DNA of 50,675 nucleotides, from contig NZ_JAAALB010000045.1 of NCBI RefSeq assembly GCF_009905545.1, positions 1 through 50,675 of the forward strand, written 5' to 3'. The notes beneath the pieces were generated by a model. The model ran no database searches. It was not told the DNA's origin and saw only the letters and a list, made by a program, of their open reading frames with translations. The DNA comes from Cellulophaga sp. BC115SP. Its GTDB lineage: Bacteria; Bacteroidota; Bacteroidia; Cytophagales; Spirosomataceae. The translations under genes were made by a program, and so were the position numbers. This document shows, piece by piece, positions 1 through 7,766 of this stretch (within the stretch, counting starts at the first letter, position 1; every line of letters starts with the position of its first letter).

Positions 1-363
1 TTCAATGGCGAAAAGCGTGAATTCCGTCCAAAATTTGAAGATAAAGGTCGTGGCTTTGAAAAGCGTGACTTCAACCGCGAAGACTCTCGTCCACGTCGTG
101 AAGGAGGATTCGATGGCGAGAAACGTGAATTCCGTCCAAGATTTGAAGATAAAGGTCGTGGCTTTGAAAAACGTGACTTCAACCGTGAAGACTCACGTCC
201 ACGTCGTGAAGGAGGATTCGATGGCGAGAAACGTGAATTTCGTCCAAGATTTGAAGATAAAGGTCGTGGCTTTGAAAAACGTGACTTCAACCGCGAAGAC
301 TCACGTGGCCCACGTCGTGAAGGAGGATTTGATGGTGAGAAACGTGAATTCCGTCCAAGATTT
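1..363 (+). repeat. In-frame tandem repeat, 108-bp unit
   Basis: Units span 1-108, 109-216 and 217-327 (the third is 111 bp because of an inserted Gly codon), followed by a partial unit to about 363. The units are nearly identical at DNA level, and each encodes 36-37 residues that alternate basic and acidic residues with regularly spaced Phe. The array continues off the left edge, so copy number is unknown. Near-identity at synonymous sites suggests recent expansion or ongoing homogenisation. Confidence 0.9.
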
Positions 364-1314
364 GACAAAGATGCTCCACGTAACGAGCGCAGAGAAGAAG
401 GTTCGGAAAGAAAACCAAGAACGGAGAGATCTGAAAAAACTTATGGTTCGGCAAAAGCAAACTTTGGAGGAAAAAAAAACCTCTTCAAAGCACACCGCCC
501 ACAAGAAGAATCAGATAAATGGACGCCAACCTACCGTTTAGATAAATACAAAGAAACAGCACCAAAGAAAGTTCAAAAGCAAATTGAGAAAAGTGAAAGC
601 TCTTCATCTTTAGTTCGTTTGAACCGTTACATTGCTAACGCAGGTGTATGCTCAAGACGTGAAGCTGATGATTTGATCAAAGCTGGCGAAATCAAAATCA
701 ACGGAAAGGTTGTAACAGAAATGGGTTATCAGGTAAAACACGGTGATATTGTAAAATATGGTAACCGTAAGTTGAGCCGTGAGAAAATGGTATATCTGTT
801 GTTGAATAAACCGAAAGACTTTATCACAACTACCGAAGACCCAAATGAACGTAAAACAGTGATGGATTTGGTATCTAATGCTTGCCAAGAGCGTATTTAC
901 CCAGTAGGTCGTTTGGATAGAAACACTACAGGTTTGTTGTTGTTGACAAACGATGGTGAATTGGCTGACAAATTGACTCACCCATCAAATGAAATTACAA
1001 AAGTGTATCAAGTTGAGTTGGATAAGCCACTTACTACCGAACATTTTGATGCGATTTTGAAAGGTGTTACTTTGGAAGATGGTGAAATCAAAGCTGATGA
1101 ATTAGCAATTGTAACACCAGATAACATGGTAGTAGGTATTCAAATTCACTCAGGTCGTAACCGTATTGTAAGAAGAATTTTCGAATCATTGGGCTATGAA
1201 GTATTGAAACTTGACCGTACCACCTTTGCAACCTTAAGCAAAAAAGACTTGCCAAGAGGTACTTGGAGATTCTTGACAGAACAGGAAGTAATCAAGTTGA
1301 AATATTTTGTGTAG
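1..1314 (+). CDS. RsuA/RluB-family pseudouridine synthase with repetitive basic N-terminal extension (5' end missing)
   Basis: One open frame runs from base 1 to the TAG at 1312-1314, so the start lies left of the window and 437 residues are visible. The first 120 or so residues are a charged tandem repeat rich in Arg, Glu, Asp, Phe and Gly (units starting FDGEKREFRPRFEDKGRGFE). After a basic linker, about residue 205 onward (base 613) reads LNRYIANAGVCSRREADDLI, a typical S4 RNA-binding domain. The catalytic domain follows with the RsuA/RluB/RluE signature GRLDRNTTGLLLLTNDG, whose Asp is the expected nucleophile, and the late motif HSGRNRIVRRIFESLGYEV. The family isomerises uridine in rRNA. 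The disordered basic extension may add RNA binding (inference); comparable extensions are known in Bacteroidetes homologues. A strong hairpin terminator follows at once. The family is certain; rluB versus rsuA/rluE is not settled. Confidence 0.9.
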   Translation, partial: FNGEKREFRPKFEDKGRGFEKRDFNREDSRPRREGGFDGEKREFRPRFEDKGRGFEKRDFNREDSRPRREGGFDGEKREFRPRFEDKGRGFEKRDFNREDSRGPRREGGFDGEKREFRPRFDKDAPRNERREEGSERKPRTERSEKTYGSAKANFGGKKNLFKAHRPQEESDKWTPTYRLDKYKETAPKKVQKQIEKSESSSSLVRLNRYIANAGVCSRREADDLIKAGEIKINGKVVTEMGYQVKHGDIVKYGNRKLSREKMVYLLLNKPKDFITTTEDPNERKTVMDLVSNACQERIYPVGRLDRNTTGLLLLTNDGELADKLTHPSNEITKVYQVELDKPLTTEHFDAILKGVTLEDGEIKADELAIVTPDNMVVGIQIHSGRNRIVRRIFESLGYEVLKLDRTTFATLSKKDLPRGTWRFLTEQEVIKLKYFV

Positions 1315-1340
1315 TTTCGTTTGAGATTATATCTATTGAA

Positions 1341-1376
1341 AAGGCGGTATCGATTTACTTCGATACCGCCTTTTTA
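1341..1376 (+). terminator. Rho-independent terminator after the pseudouridine synthase gene
   Basis: A 13-bp perfect stem (1341-1353 with 1360-1372, core AAGGCGGTATCGA) with a 6-nt loop is followed by a T run. It lies 26 bp after the stop codon. Confidence 0.9.
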
Positions 1377-1413
1377 CTTTTGTAATACCTTAAAGGCATA
1401 TTTATCACAAAGA

Positions 1414-1440
1414 AAAAGCCCCTGATAAAATCAGAGGCTC
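1414..1440 (-). terminator. Terminator of the AraC-family gene
   Basis: Read on the minus strand, AGCCTCTGA pairs with TCAGGGGCT (one G-U pair) and is followed by TTTTTCT. It lies 55 bp after the AraC-type stop, so the two convergent genes each have their own terminator. Confidence 0.8.
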
Positions 1441-1494
1441 TTATATAATTTTGAAAGTGAAATCTTGTACCGTATAAGCCGACAAAACTTGAAA

Positions 1495-2421
1495 TTACAA
1501 GTTCATTAATGATTCGCGACGACGCATCTTTCCTGCTGGAATACCAAACATCATCTTGAAACGACGACAGAAGTAAGCAGTATCTTTATAACCTACCTCA
1601 GCGCCAATAGCACGAATCGACTTTTTAGAGGTACGCAACAAACCTACAGCGGCTTCCATACGTTGGTATTCGATATAATCTTGAGGGTTGATACCCGTCA
1701 ACATTTTGAAATACTGTCCTACGTAATCCTCTGATACGTTCGCTACGTTTGCCAATACTTTGTTTGACAAGTCGCCACCGATATTGTCTTTGATATAAGC
1801 AAAGATGTCTATCAAACGTGGATCTTTGAAGTAAGTACTGTTAGTGGCTAATTGCTCAACAAACAAACGGTTTTTGATGATATAACGAATAATCTCGATA
1901 ACGATTTCTTCTGTCTTTATCTTGATTACACGTCCTTTACCCAATACATCACACATATCTTCTTTCAAGATTTCGTTGATCATGTGAGCCAACTTATCGT
2001 CTCTCTTGATCAAGAAAGGAGGAATGTCTAATGAAGTAAAGAAGTTTACCGAATCAAATACTTTTGCTTCGAAAGCTACTAAGCCAAAAGAGTTTTCAAC
2101 TTGACCAATTCTAGCTGGTTCAAGATTTGGCTCAAAGTACAACTCACGATGAGTCATGAACTCTTCGTTAGATACAATCTTAGGTTTGTCTGCGTTACCA
2201 TAAGTTAATGATAGCATCTTTCCACCTGGGATAAAGAGCATATCGCCAACCTCTGCATGAACAGCTTCTTCACCAAATGATACCTCACCGTTGTACAAAA
2301 TCAAGAGTGTGTTTTCTACGTCGTAAAAGTTCTTGATTCTGATTGGTTGTAATATTCTAATGTTACGAGACTTGATGAACTTAACACCAAGGGACTCTAT
2401 GATTTTATTATAATCTTCCAT
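1495..2421 (-). CDS. AraC-family transcriptional regulator with N-terminal sensor domain
   Basis: The 308-residue protein has a typical AraC layout. About residues 15-110 look like a cupin/ligand-sensing barrel, with the run LLILYNGEVSFGEEAVHAEV followed by GDMLFIPGG. About residues 205-305 form the double helix-turn-helix DNA-binding domain: a first HTH around LSNKVLANVANVSEDYVGQYF and the conserved second part IRAIGAEVGYKDTAYFCRRF followed by KMMFGIP. It should bind DNA and activate or repress genes in response to a small ligand; neither ligand nor targets can be read from sequence. The Met start at 2421 is supported by a near-ideal promoter about 50 bp upstream. The gene is monocistronic, between its own promoter and terminator. 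The neighbouring acyl-CoA dehydrogenase points the same way but has its own terminator, so a regulatory link is only a possibility. Confidence 0.9.
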   Translation of the reverse strand: MEDYNKIIESLGVKFIKSRNIRILQPIRIKNFYDVENTLLILYNGEVSFGEEAVHAEVGDMLFIPGGKMLSLTYGNADKPKIVSNEEFMTHRELYFEPNLEPARIGQVENSFGLVAFEAKVFDSVNFFTSLDIPPFLIKRDDKLAHMINEILKEDMCDVLGKGRVIKIKTEEIVIEIIRYIIKNRLFVEQLATNSTYFKDPRLIDIFAYIKDNIGGDLSNKVLANVANVSEDYVGQYFKMLTGINPQDYIEYQRMEAAVGLLRTSKKSIRAIGAEVGYKDTAYFCRRFKMMFGIPAGKMRRRESLMNL

Positions 2422-2472
2422 TTCTGCGGCTTATTTTCTATAAATTGAAAACAATGATAGATAAATTTAGGA

Positions 2473-2503
2473 CAAAACTAATAAATCGCATTAAAATTCC
2501 AAA
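2473..2503 (-). promoter_or_regulatory. Bacteroidetes-type sigma-A promoter for the AraC-family gene
   Basis: On the minus strand a -33 TTTG (2503-2500), an exact 19-nt spacer and a -7 element TAGTTTTG (2480-2473) match the consensus TTTG-N19-TAnnTTTG. Transcription should start near 2467, giving a leader of about 45 nt. Confidence 0.75.
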
Positions 2504-2770
2504 ATATAAATAAAAAAAGTATCAGGATTTTTTTTGCGTAAATTTCTCATACTGGGCTGATTATTATTGTAATATCCTAAGAAGAGGCTTTTTTAAGGGG
2601 GAAATTGACTGTGTTAAATATTTGAATATTTCATAGTTTTTGTGTTTTTTCAAGATAATCGGCAAGAAAAGTAAAGATTTTGAGCCAAAAAATACCAAAA
2701 AGAGGTGTATTTACGCTAAAAGCAATTTGAGGCATGAGATTAATGTAATCTTTATAAAAAAAGTACAAAA

Positions 2771-2808
2771 AAAGCCGCTGGGTTCTGACGAAGTGACCCA
2801 ACGGCTTT
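2771..2808 (-). terminator. Terminator of the acyl-CoA dehydrogenase gene
   Basis: AAAGCCG and CGGCTTT flank an inner TGGGT/ACCCA pairing around a short loop. On the minus strand the hairpin is followed by a run of Ts. It lies 51 bp after the stop codon at 2859. Confidence 0.85.
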
Positions 2809-2858
2809 AAAATTTGACTCAAAATTTTTTTTAACAACTTTAATAAACCTGTAATATG

Positions 2859-4019
2859 TTACTTTAATAATTCTCTGGCAATCACAATTTTCTGAATTTC
2901 GGAAGTACCTTCATAAATCTGTGTGATTTTGGCATCACGCATGAGTCGCTCAACATGAAACTCCTTCACAAATCCGTAACCTCCATGTATCTGTACCGCC
3001 TCTACGGTCGTGTCCATTGCTACTTGTGAAGCAAACAGTTTGGCCATCGCCGCCGACTTAACATAGTCTTGGTGATTGTCTTTCTCCAAAGCTGCTCTTA
3101 AACATAAAAATCTTGCGGCGTCGATTTGGGTTGCCATTTCAGCAAGCTTAAATTGAATAGCTTGGTGCTCGGCAATAGGTTTACCAAATGTTTTACGCTC
3201 CTTAGAATATTGTAAAGCCAATTCATACGCTCCCGAAGCTATCCCTAATGCTTGCGCTGCAATACCAATACGACCTCCATTGAGCGTAGACATCGCAAAC
3301 TTAAATCCAAAGCCATCGGGTCCAATGCGGTTTTCTTTAGGAACCTTTACATCGGTAAACATTAACGAGTGTGTGTCTGACCCACGGATTCCCAATTTGT
3401 TTTCTTTCTTTCCAATCTGAAAACCTTCCATTCCTCTTTCCACAATGAGGCAGTTGATACCTCTATGTCCTTTTTCGGGATGCGTTTGTGCTATGACCAG
3501 ATAGGTATTGGCACGACCGCCATTAGTAATCCAGTTTTTTGTACCGTTGAGCAAATAATAATCGCCCATGTCTTCGGCAGTAGTATGCTGGGAGGTTGCA
3601 TCCGAACCAGCTTCGGGTTCGGATAGGGCAAAAGCTCCAATATGCTGTCCTGAGGCAAGTGGAACCAAATATTTTTGTTTTTGTTCTTCTGTGCCAAAAG
3701 CTTCCAGCCCATAGCAAACTAGGGAATTATTGACCGATACCATTACCGAGGCGGAAGCATCAATTTTGGATAATTCTTCCATTGCCAGCACGTACGAAAC
3801 CGTATCCATACCACCACCGCCATACTCTGGCGAAACCATCATTCCGAGGAAACCCATTTCGCCCATTTTTCTGACCAATTCCTCTGGAAAAAACTCCTTT
3901 TCATCACGTTCAATTACACCAGATAGGAGCTCTGTTTGAGCAAAGTCTCTAGCGGCTTGTTGTACGGCTAAATGTTCTTCTGTAAACTGAAAATTTAGTC
4001 CATTTAATGCTGTTGTCAT
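2859..4019 (-). CDS. Acyl-CoA dehydrogenase (short-chain/butyryl type)
   Basis: The protein has 386 residues, the usual length for the FAD-dependent acyl-CoA dehydrogenases that form the trans-2,3 double bond in the first step of beta-oxidation and pass electrons to ETF. Visible signatures are AFALSEPEAGSDAT (FAD/substrate loop), WITNGG, the run RIGIAAQALGIASGAYELA, and at the C-terminus IHGGYGF then ITQIYEGTSEIQKIVIAREL. The Glu of YEGTSE sits at the catalytic-base position of short/medium-chain enzymes, which fits a butyryl- or methylbutyryl-CoA type. The start is the only good Met before the N-terminal helical domain. It is transcribed alone, with no ETF or thiolase genes nearby. A 15-nt palindrome just upstream (4037-4051) could be an operator. 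Substrate chain length is inferred from overall similarity. Confidence 0.92.
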   Translation of the reverse strand: MTTALNGLNFQFTEEHLAVQQAARDFAQTELLSGVIERDEKEFFPEELVRKMGEMGFLGMMVSPEYGGGGMDTVSYVLAMEELSKIDASASVMVSVNNSLVCYGLEAFGTEEQKQKYLVPLASGQHIGAFALSEPEAGSDATSQHTTAEDMGDYYLLNGTKNWITNGGRANTYLVIAQTHPEKGHRGINCLIVERGMEGFQIGKKENKLGIRGSDTHSLMFTDVKVPKENRIGPDGFGFKFAMSTLNGGRIGIAAQALGIASGAYELALQYSKERKTFGKPIAEHQAIQFKLAEMATQIDAARFLCLRAALEKDNHQDYVKSAAMAKLFASQVAMDTTVEAVQIHGGYGFVKEFHVERLMRDAKITQIYEGTSEIQKIVIARELLK

Positions 4020-4036
4020 AGTTTAAAATAAAGTTT

Positions 4037-4073
4037 AATTGATGATCAATTGATTGAACGGTAATACAATCAA
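4037..4073. promoter_or_regulatory. Overlapping inverted repeats upstream of the acyl-CoA dehydrogenase gene (candidate operator)
   Basis: AATTGATGATCAATT (4037-4051) is a perfect 7+1+7 palindrome. TTGATTG (4050-4056) pairs with CAATCAA (4067-4073). Both lie within 55 bp of the start codon, where fatty-acid regulators of TetR or GntR type often bind. The regulator is unknown. Confidence 0.35.
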
Positions 4074-4273
4074 GACTCAACCTATCGTTTGTTATTATAG
4101 CTTGAGAATCTGTTACATAAGTGTGTAGCTATTGATAGGTATTTGGTATTTTAAATACCTTATATATAATGATTCAAATATAGTAAAAGGTATGCGTGCA
4201 TACTATTTTTTCGAAAAAAAAATTTCCGATAGATTTTTTTGAAAGAGAAGGGTAAAATCTCCAACTTTCTCTC

Positions 4274-4281
4274 TAATTTTG
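4274..4281 (+). promoter_or_regulatory. -7-like element TAATTTTG upstream of mreB
   Basis: It matches TAnnTTTG, but no TTTG stands at the expected -33 spacing and the site is about 350 bp from mreB. It is therefore a weak candidate. Confidence 0.35.
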
Positions 4282-4630
4282 CACTTTTACAAGAAAATGG
4301 TCGTATAAGAGAGTTTGTGATAGTCTAAACTTTTCGATAACTTGCAGAAAAACGAGTAGTTATTGAGGATTTTGTGGCGATATGACATTCTGGTATTGAT
4401 AACAAATCCAAGTACGTTATCAATACAGGCAAGAAAATCGAGCTATAAGACACTAGGAAAGGAGCGAGGGAGTAATTACTCGATACAGCGACATTGCGTG
4501 AGTGAATTTGTAATAGAGACAAATCGGGTGTATTATACCAAGCTATAAACCTAAGTGTATTACCACTAATTGATTTTAAAAGTATAGTAGAGTTTAAAGA
4601 TTTTAAAACAAGCCAAGAAGAACTAATAAA

Positions 4631-5656
4631 ATGGGATTATTTAGTTTCCTTACATCCGACATTGCTATTGACTTGGGTACGGCTAATACCCTTATCATTC
4701 ATAAAGATAAAATTGTGGTTGACGAGCCTTCAATCATCGCTTTAGACAAAGCTACCAACAAAGTATTAGCGATTGGTAACAAAGCGATGCAGATGCACGA
4801 AAAAACCAATGAAAATATTAAAACAATTCGTCCTTTGAAGGATGGTGTAATTGCAGACTTTACGGCTGCCGAATTGATGATTCGTGGTATGATCAAGATG
4901 ATTGATACTGGTAGTCGTTTTTTCACACCTTCTCATCGTATGGTTGTTTGTATTCCATCGGGTATTACCGAGGTAGAAAAACGTGCTGTAAAAGACTCTT
5001 GTGAGCATGCAGGTGCTAAAGAGGTGTATATGGTACATGAGCCTATCGCAGCGGCAATCGGTATCGGTATTGATATTGAGCAGCCAAACGGTTCAATGAT
5101 TGTTGATATCGGTGGTGGTACTACTGAAATTGCAGTTATTGCTCTTTCGGGTATCGTTTGTGAGGCTTCTGTTCGTATTGCGGGCGACGTATTTACACGT
5201 GATATTGTAGATTACATGCGTCGTGAGCACAACTTATTGATTGGTGAGCGTTCAGCTGAGTTAATCAAAATTGAAGTTGGTTCGGCATTGCCAGAATTAG
5301 AAAACCCTCCAGCAGATTACGAAATCCGCGGTCGTGACTTGATGACAGGTATTCCAAAAGAAATTAAAGTAACGTATTCTGAGATTGCTTATTCTTTGGA
5401 TAAATCTATTTCCAAAATTGAAGAAGCAGTAATGAAAGCCCTAGAAGTATCTCCTCCTGAGCTTTCGGCAGATATTTACCATAACGGTATTCATTTGACA
5501 GGTGGTGGTGCCTTGTTGCATGGTTTGGACAAACGTATTGCTAATAAGACTAAGCTTCCTATTCATATTGCAGATGACCCATTAAGAGCGGTTGTAAGAG
5601 GTACAGGCGAAGTGCTGAAACACCTCGACCACTACAAGCCGATTCTAATTTCGTAA
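4631..5656 (+). CDS. mreB: Rod-shape-determining protein MreB
   Basis: This bacterial actin homologue has 341 residues, the normal length. Actin-fold nucleotide motifs are all present: phosphate-1 IAIDLGTANT (residues 11-20), phosphate-2 IVDIGGGTTE (157-166) and the adenosine motif LTGGGALLHGLD (289-300). The N-terminal MGLFSFLT is a short amphipathic stretch of the kind that attaches MreB to the inner membrane. MreB filaments under the cytoplasmic membrane guide the elongasome and so set the rod or curved cell shape. mreC and mreD follow, but after a strong terminator (5674-5720) and a 386-bp gap, so mreB is probably transcribed mainly alone. No mutation of a key motif is visible. Identification is secure. 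Confidence 0.98.
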   Translation: MGLFSFLTSDIAIDLGTANTLIIHKDKIVVDEPSIIALDKATNKVLAIGNKAMQMHEKTNENIKTIRPLKDGVIADFTAAELMIRGMIKMIDTGSRFFTPSHRMVVCIPSGITEVEKRAVKDSCEHAGAKEVYMVHEPIAAAIGIGIDIEQPNGSMIVDIGGGTTEIAVIALSGIVCEASVRIAGDVFTRDIVDYMRREHNLLIGERSAELIKIEVGSALPELENPPADYEIRGRDLMTGIPKEIKVTYSEIAYSLDKSISKIEEAVMKALEVSPPELSADIYHNGIHLTGGGALLHGLDKRIANKTKLPIHIADDPLRAVVRGTGEVLKHLDHYKPILIS

Positions 5657-5673
5657 TAATAACGATTTAGGAT

Positions 5674-5720
5674 AAAGTGAATGGGAAATAGCTTAGCTCA
5701 ATTTCTCATTCACTTTTTTG
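5674..5720 (+). terminator. Terminator between mreB and mreC
   Basis: AAAGTGAATGGGAAAT (5674-5689) pairs with ATTTCTCATTCACTTT (5701-5716), with one G-U pair, and is followed by TTTT. It lies 17 bp after the mreB stop. Confidence 0.85.
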
Positions 5721-5832
5721 TTATGATTCAAGCGTTAGGCTATAAGCCCTAGACAAGAAGTATTTTTATACTTTTCACTTATGGCATAAAGTTTAGTGTC
5801 AACTGTAGGTAAAATCAATTTAACTTTTCCTA

Positions 5833-5931
5833 CTAAATTGAGTAATAGTGCAAAATTAAGTTTGATGAGTTGAAGAGGTAAAATATTGGTAATCTATATT
5901 TTATGCTCATAGTTCAGCAGTCATACTTATT
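5833..5931. repeat. Dispersed repeat family B, copy 1
   Basis: It shares an extended similarity with 21364-21473: an AGTAATNGTGCANAATTAA block, then GAGGTAAAATATTNGTAATC, then a CTCA...TTCAGCANTCATACT tail, in the same order and spacing apart from a short gap. It lies between mreB and mreC. Confidence 0.7.
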
Positions 5932-6042
5932 CCCTCTTGTTATTTGAAAAGTACATTCAGTTGTAGCATGCCTAGCGCTTAGAGCCTACGGTCTAAAGCT
6001 TCAATTTTTCAATTTGTCAAAAACCTTACTCTTCAAAAAGAA

Positions 6043-6918
6043 ATGTATAGACTATTTCAGTTCATTTCAAAGCAACGAGCTTTCATTGTGTTCGTACTTT
6101 TGGAAGTACTGAGTTTGTGGATGTTTTATTCATATAATAATTACCCCAACGCTGTTTTTTTCAATACAACTAATTACTACGCAGCCAAAGCTCTCGAAAC
6201 ATCCAATTCTATTGCCGTGTATTATAACCTTCGCAATGTCAATCAGGATTTGGCGACGGAAAACAAGCAATTGCGTGAAATGGTGTTGAAGTTACAAGCT
6301 CAACAGTTGGTACAGCCTAAGGTAAATTATAAAGCAGACTCTATCGTTGCCGCTCGTTTTCAGCCAATCGTTGCTAAGGTAACGGAGTTGACAACCAATC
6401 AGTTCAATAATTATATCACCATCGATAAAGGTACTGCCGATGGCTTGGCACCTGGTATGGGGGTAATTTCTTCAACGGGTGTAGTTGGTAAAATCAAATC
6501 CTGTTCTGAGCACATGTCACGCGTAATTTCGGTATTACACTCCGAATATACGATGTCTGCCAAGATTAGACGAAATAACGAAATTGGTTCGGTAAAGTGG
6601 GATGGAAAAAATCCTGAGCTTTTGGAAATGACAGATGTTTCTCGCTACAAATCAGTTAAACAACGAGATACCATCGTGACTTCCGATTACAATTACGTAT
6701 TCCCAGCAGATATTGCGATTGGGTATGTAACAAAAGTTGGTGTAAAGAAAGATATGACTTTTCATGATATTCAGTTGAAAGTGGCAACTAATTTCAACAC
6801 ACTCTCGTATGTTTACGTAATCAAAAACAGATTAGAGAAAGAAGTGAAGCAATTAGAGGAAACGCCTGAGAATAAAACTCCTCAGACTTCAAAAGCGCCA
6901 CAAACAACTAAACCATAA
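6043..6918 (+). CDS. mreC: Rod-shape-determining protein MreC
   Basis: The 291-residue bitopic membrane protein has a short cytoplasmic N-terminus and one transmembrane helix at about residues 13-31. A coiled coil follows at about 65-90 (LATENKQLREMVLKLQAQQ), then the periplasmic beta-rich MreC core. The core carries the typical sequences TIDKGTADGLAPGMGVISS and GVVGKIKSCSEHMSRVISVL. The last 25 or so residues are Thr/Pro/Lys-rich and probably disordered. MreC links MreB/MreD to the peptidoglycan synthases PBP2 and RodA. It is followed by mreD after 47 bp, almost certainly in the same transcript. The start at 6043 precedes the membrane helix and needs no upstream extension. Confidence 0.95.
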   Translation: MYRLFQFISKQRAFIVFVLLEVLSLWMFYSYNNYPNAVFFNTTNYYAAKALETSNSIAVYYNLRNVNQDLATENKQLREMVLKLQAQQLVQPKVNYKADSIVAARFQPIVAKVTELTTNQFNNYITIDKGTADGLAPGMGVISSTGVVGKIKSCSEHMSRVISVLHSEYTMSAKIRRNNEIGSVKWDGKNPELLEMTDVSRYKSVKQRDTIVTSDYNYVFPADIAIGYVTKVGVKKDMTFHDIQLKVATNFNTLSYVYVIKNRLEKEVKQLEETPENKTPQTSKAPQTTKP

Positions 6919-6965
6919 GTAGAAAAGGAGCCATCCACTCTAATCGAAAATTAAGAACCAAGTAA

Positions 6966-7472
6966 ATGACTCTTCGAAATATAATCCCAGAAGTTTTAAC
7001 TTTTATATTCTACTTGTTGTTACAAGTGTTTTTTGTGCGACAGCTTGTTTTCTTTGATTACGCATTTTGCTTTTCTTACGTAGCAGCTGTTTTATTGTTA
7101 CCATTTGAAACAAGTCGTTTGCAATTGGTGCTTTTAGGTTTTGTAGCAGGTTTATTTGTAGATATATTTTATAATACCGCAGGAGCCAATGCGGCAGCAA
7201 CCACTTTGATTGCGTACTTGCGTCCGTCAATTATTACGTTGCTAACGCCACAAAGGGGATATGACGAGCGTCAAGTACTCACTTTGCGTTCGATGGGCTT
7301 TGGTTGGTTTATTTCTTACTTAGGTATTCTTACACTGATTCACCACTTTGTTTTGTTCATGTTAGAGGCATCTGATTGGGGCTTGTTCTTTCAGGTGATA
7401 CTCAAAGTCTTAGCTAGTATTATTTTCACTAACACTGTTATTATTATTCTGCAATTTTTCAGAAAAGAATAA
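6966..7472 (+). CDS. mreD: Rod-shape-determining protein MreD
   Basis: This 168-residue integral membrane protein has five or six hydrophobic helices, matching MreD in length and topology, and carries a motif of the Bacteroidetes form (FVAGLFVDIFYNTAGANAAA). MreD is the membrane partner of MreC in the elongasome. MreD is poorly conserved, so position directly behind mreC is a large part of the evidence. In many Bacteroidetes the cluster continues with mrdA (PBP2) and rodA; here the next gene is an ECF sigma factor 294 bp away, so those two genes must lie elsewhere or be lost. Confidence 0.92.
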   Translation: MTLRNIIPEVLTFIFYLLLQVFFVRQLVFFDYAFCFSYVAAVLLLPFETSRLQLVLLGFVAGLFVDIFYNTAGANAAATTLIAYLRPSIITLLTPQRGYDERQVLTLRSMGFGWFISYLGILTLIHHFVLFMLEASDWGLFFQVILKVLASIIFTNTVIIILQFFRKE

Positions 7473-7766
7473 AGGAATATCTTGAAAAACAGTTGTTTGT
7501 TTGGATTTCGCGAGTCGTCGGTAGAGCTTAACACTTTCAATATTACTCCTGCTGTATTGATTGGAGAGCTTTACAATGAAGAATGTCTAGTATGCCTTTT
7601 TGTCATAAAATTGACAAAAATCATTCTTGGCAGATTGTTTGTACATAATAGTATTCAAGCGTTTGAGAATTTAGAGACAGAGTCAACGAGATAGTGATAG
7701 TAGTAGAGCTGTACTCTGTCGAACGATTGGATAATGTGTTTTTAAAAAAGAGACTCATCATCAGCT

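Larger units (their letters stand above)
2422..2858. other. 437-bp gene-free interval
   Basis: It holds the AraC-gene promoter on the right-hand flank of that gene (2473-2503) and the acyl-CoA dehydrogenase terminator (2771-2808). Between about 2504 and 2770 I see only AT-rich sequence. A 68-codon minus-strand frame at 2631-2837 runs across the terminator hairpin and does not look coding. Confidence 0.6.
4020..4630. other. 611-bp intergenic region between divergent genes
   Basis: Upstream region for both the acyl-CoA dehydrogenase (minus) and mreB (plus). It contains the palindromes at 4037-4073, a small hairpin AGGTATTT/AAATACCT (4137-4160), a minus-strand -7-like TATATTTG (4182-4175) and a plus-strand TAATTTTG (4274-4281). 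From 4282 to 4630 I see no convincing gene; short frames on both strands overlap each other antisense and lack any recognisable protein. The roughly 350-nt distance from the -7-like motif to mreB implies a long leader or a second promoter. Confidence 0.55.
5657..6042. other. 386-bp gap between mreB and mreC
   Basis: It contains the mreB terminator, a family-B repeat (5833-5931) that includes TAAGTTTG (5857-5864, a possible -7 element for mreCD), and AT-rich sequence with small imperfect palindromes such as GCTTAGAGCC/GGTCTAAAGC near 5979-6001. No gene is seen. Confidence 0.55.

Noticed and set aside
5-541. Open frame in the +2 phase over the 108-bp repeats
   Set aside because: The phase that continues uninterrupted into the S4 and pseudouridine synthase domains is the one starting at base 1; the other is open only because of the repeat composition.
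2631-2837. 68-codon minus-strand frame
   Set aside because: It runs through the acyl-CoA dehydrogenase terminator hairpin and is dominated by AT-rich codons.
4325-4548. Overlapping short frames on both strands upstream of mreB
   Set aside because: They are mutually antisense and have no recognisable protein features; more likely leader DNA.
7482-7694. 70-codon frame with TTG start after mreD
   Set aside because: No recognisable domain, no promoter or start signal, and composition like non-coding DNA.
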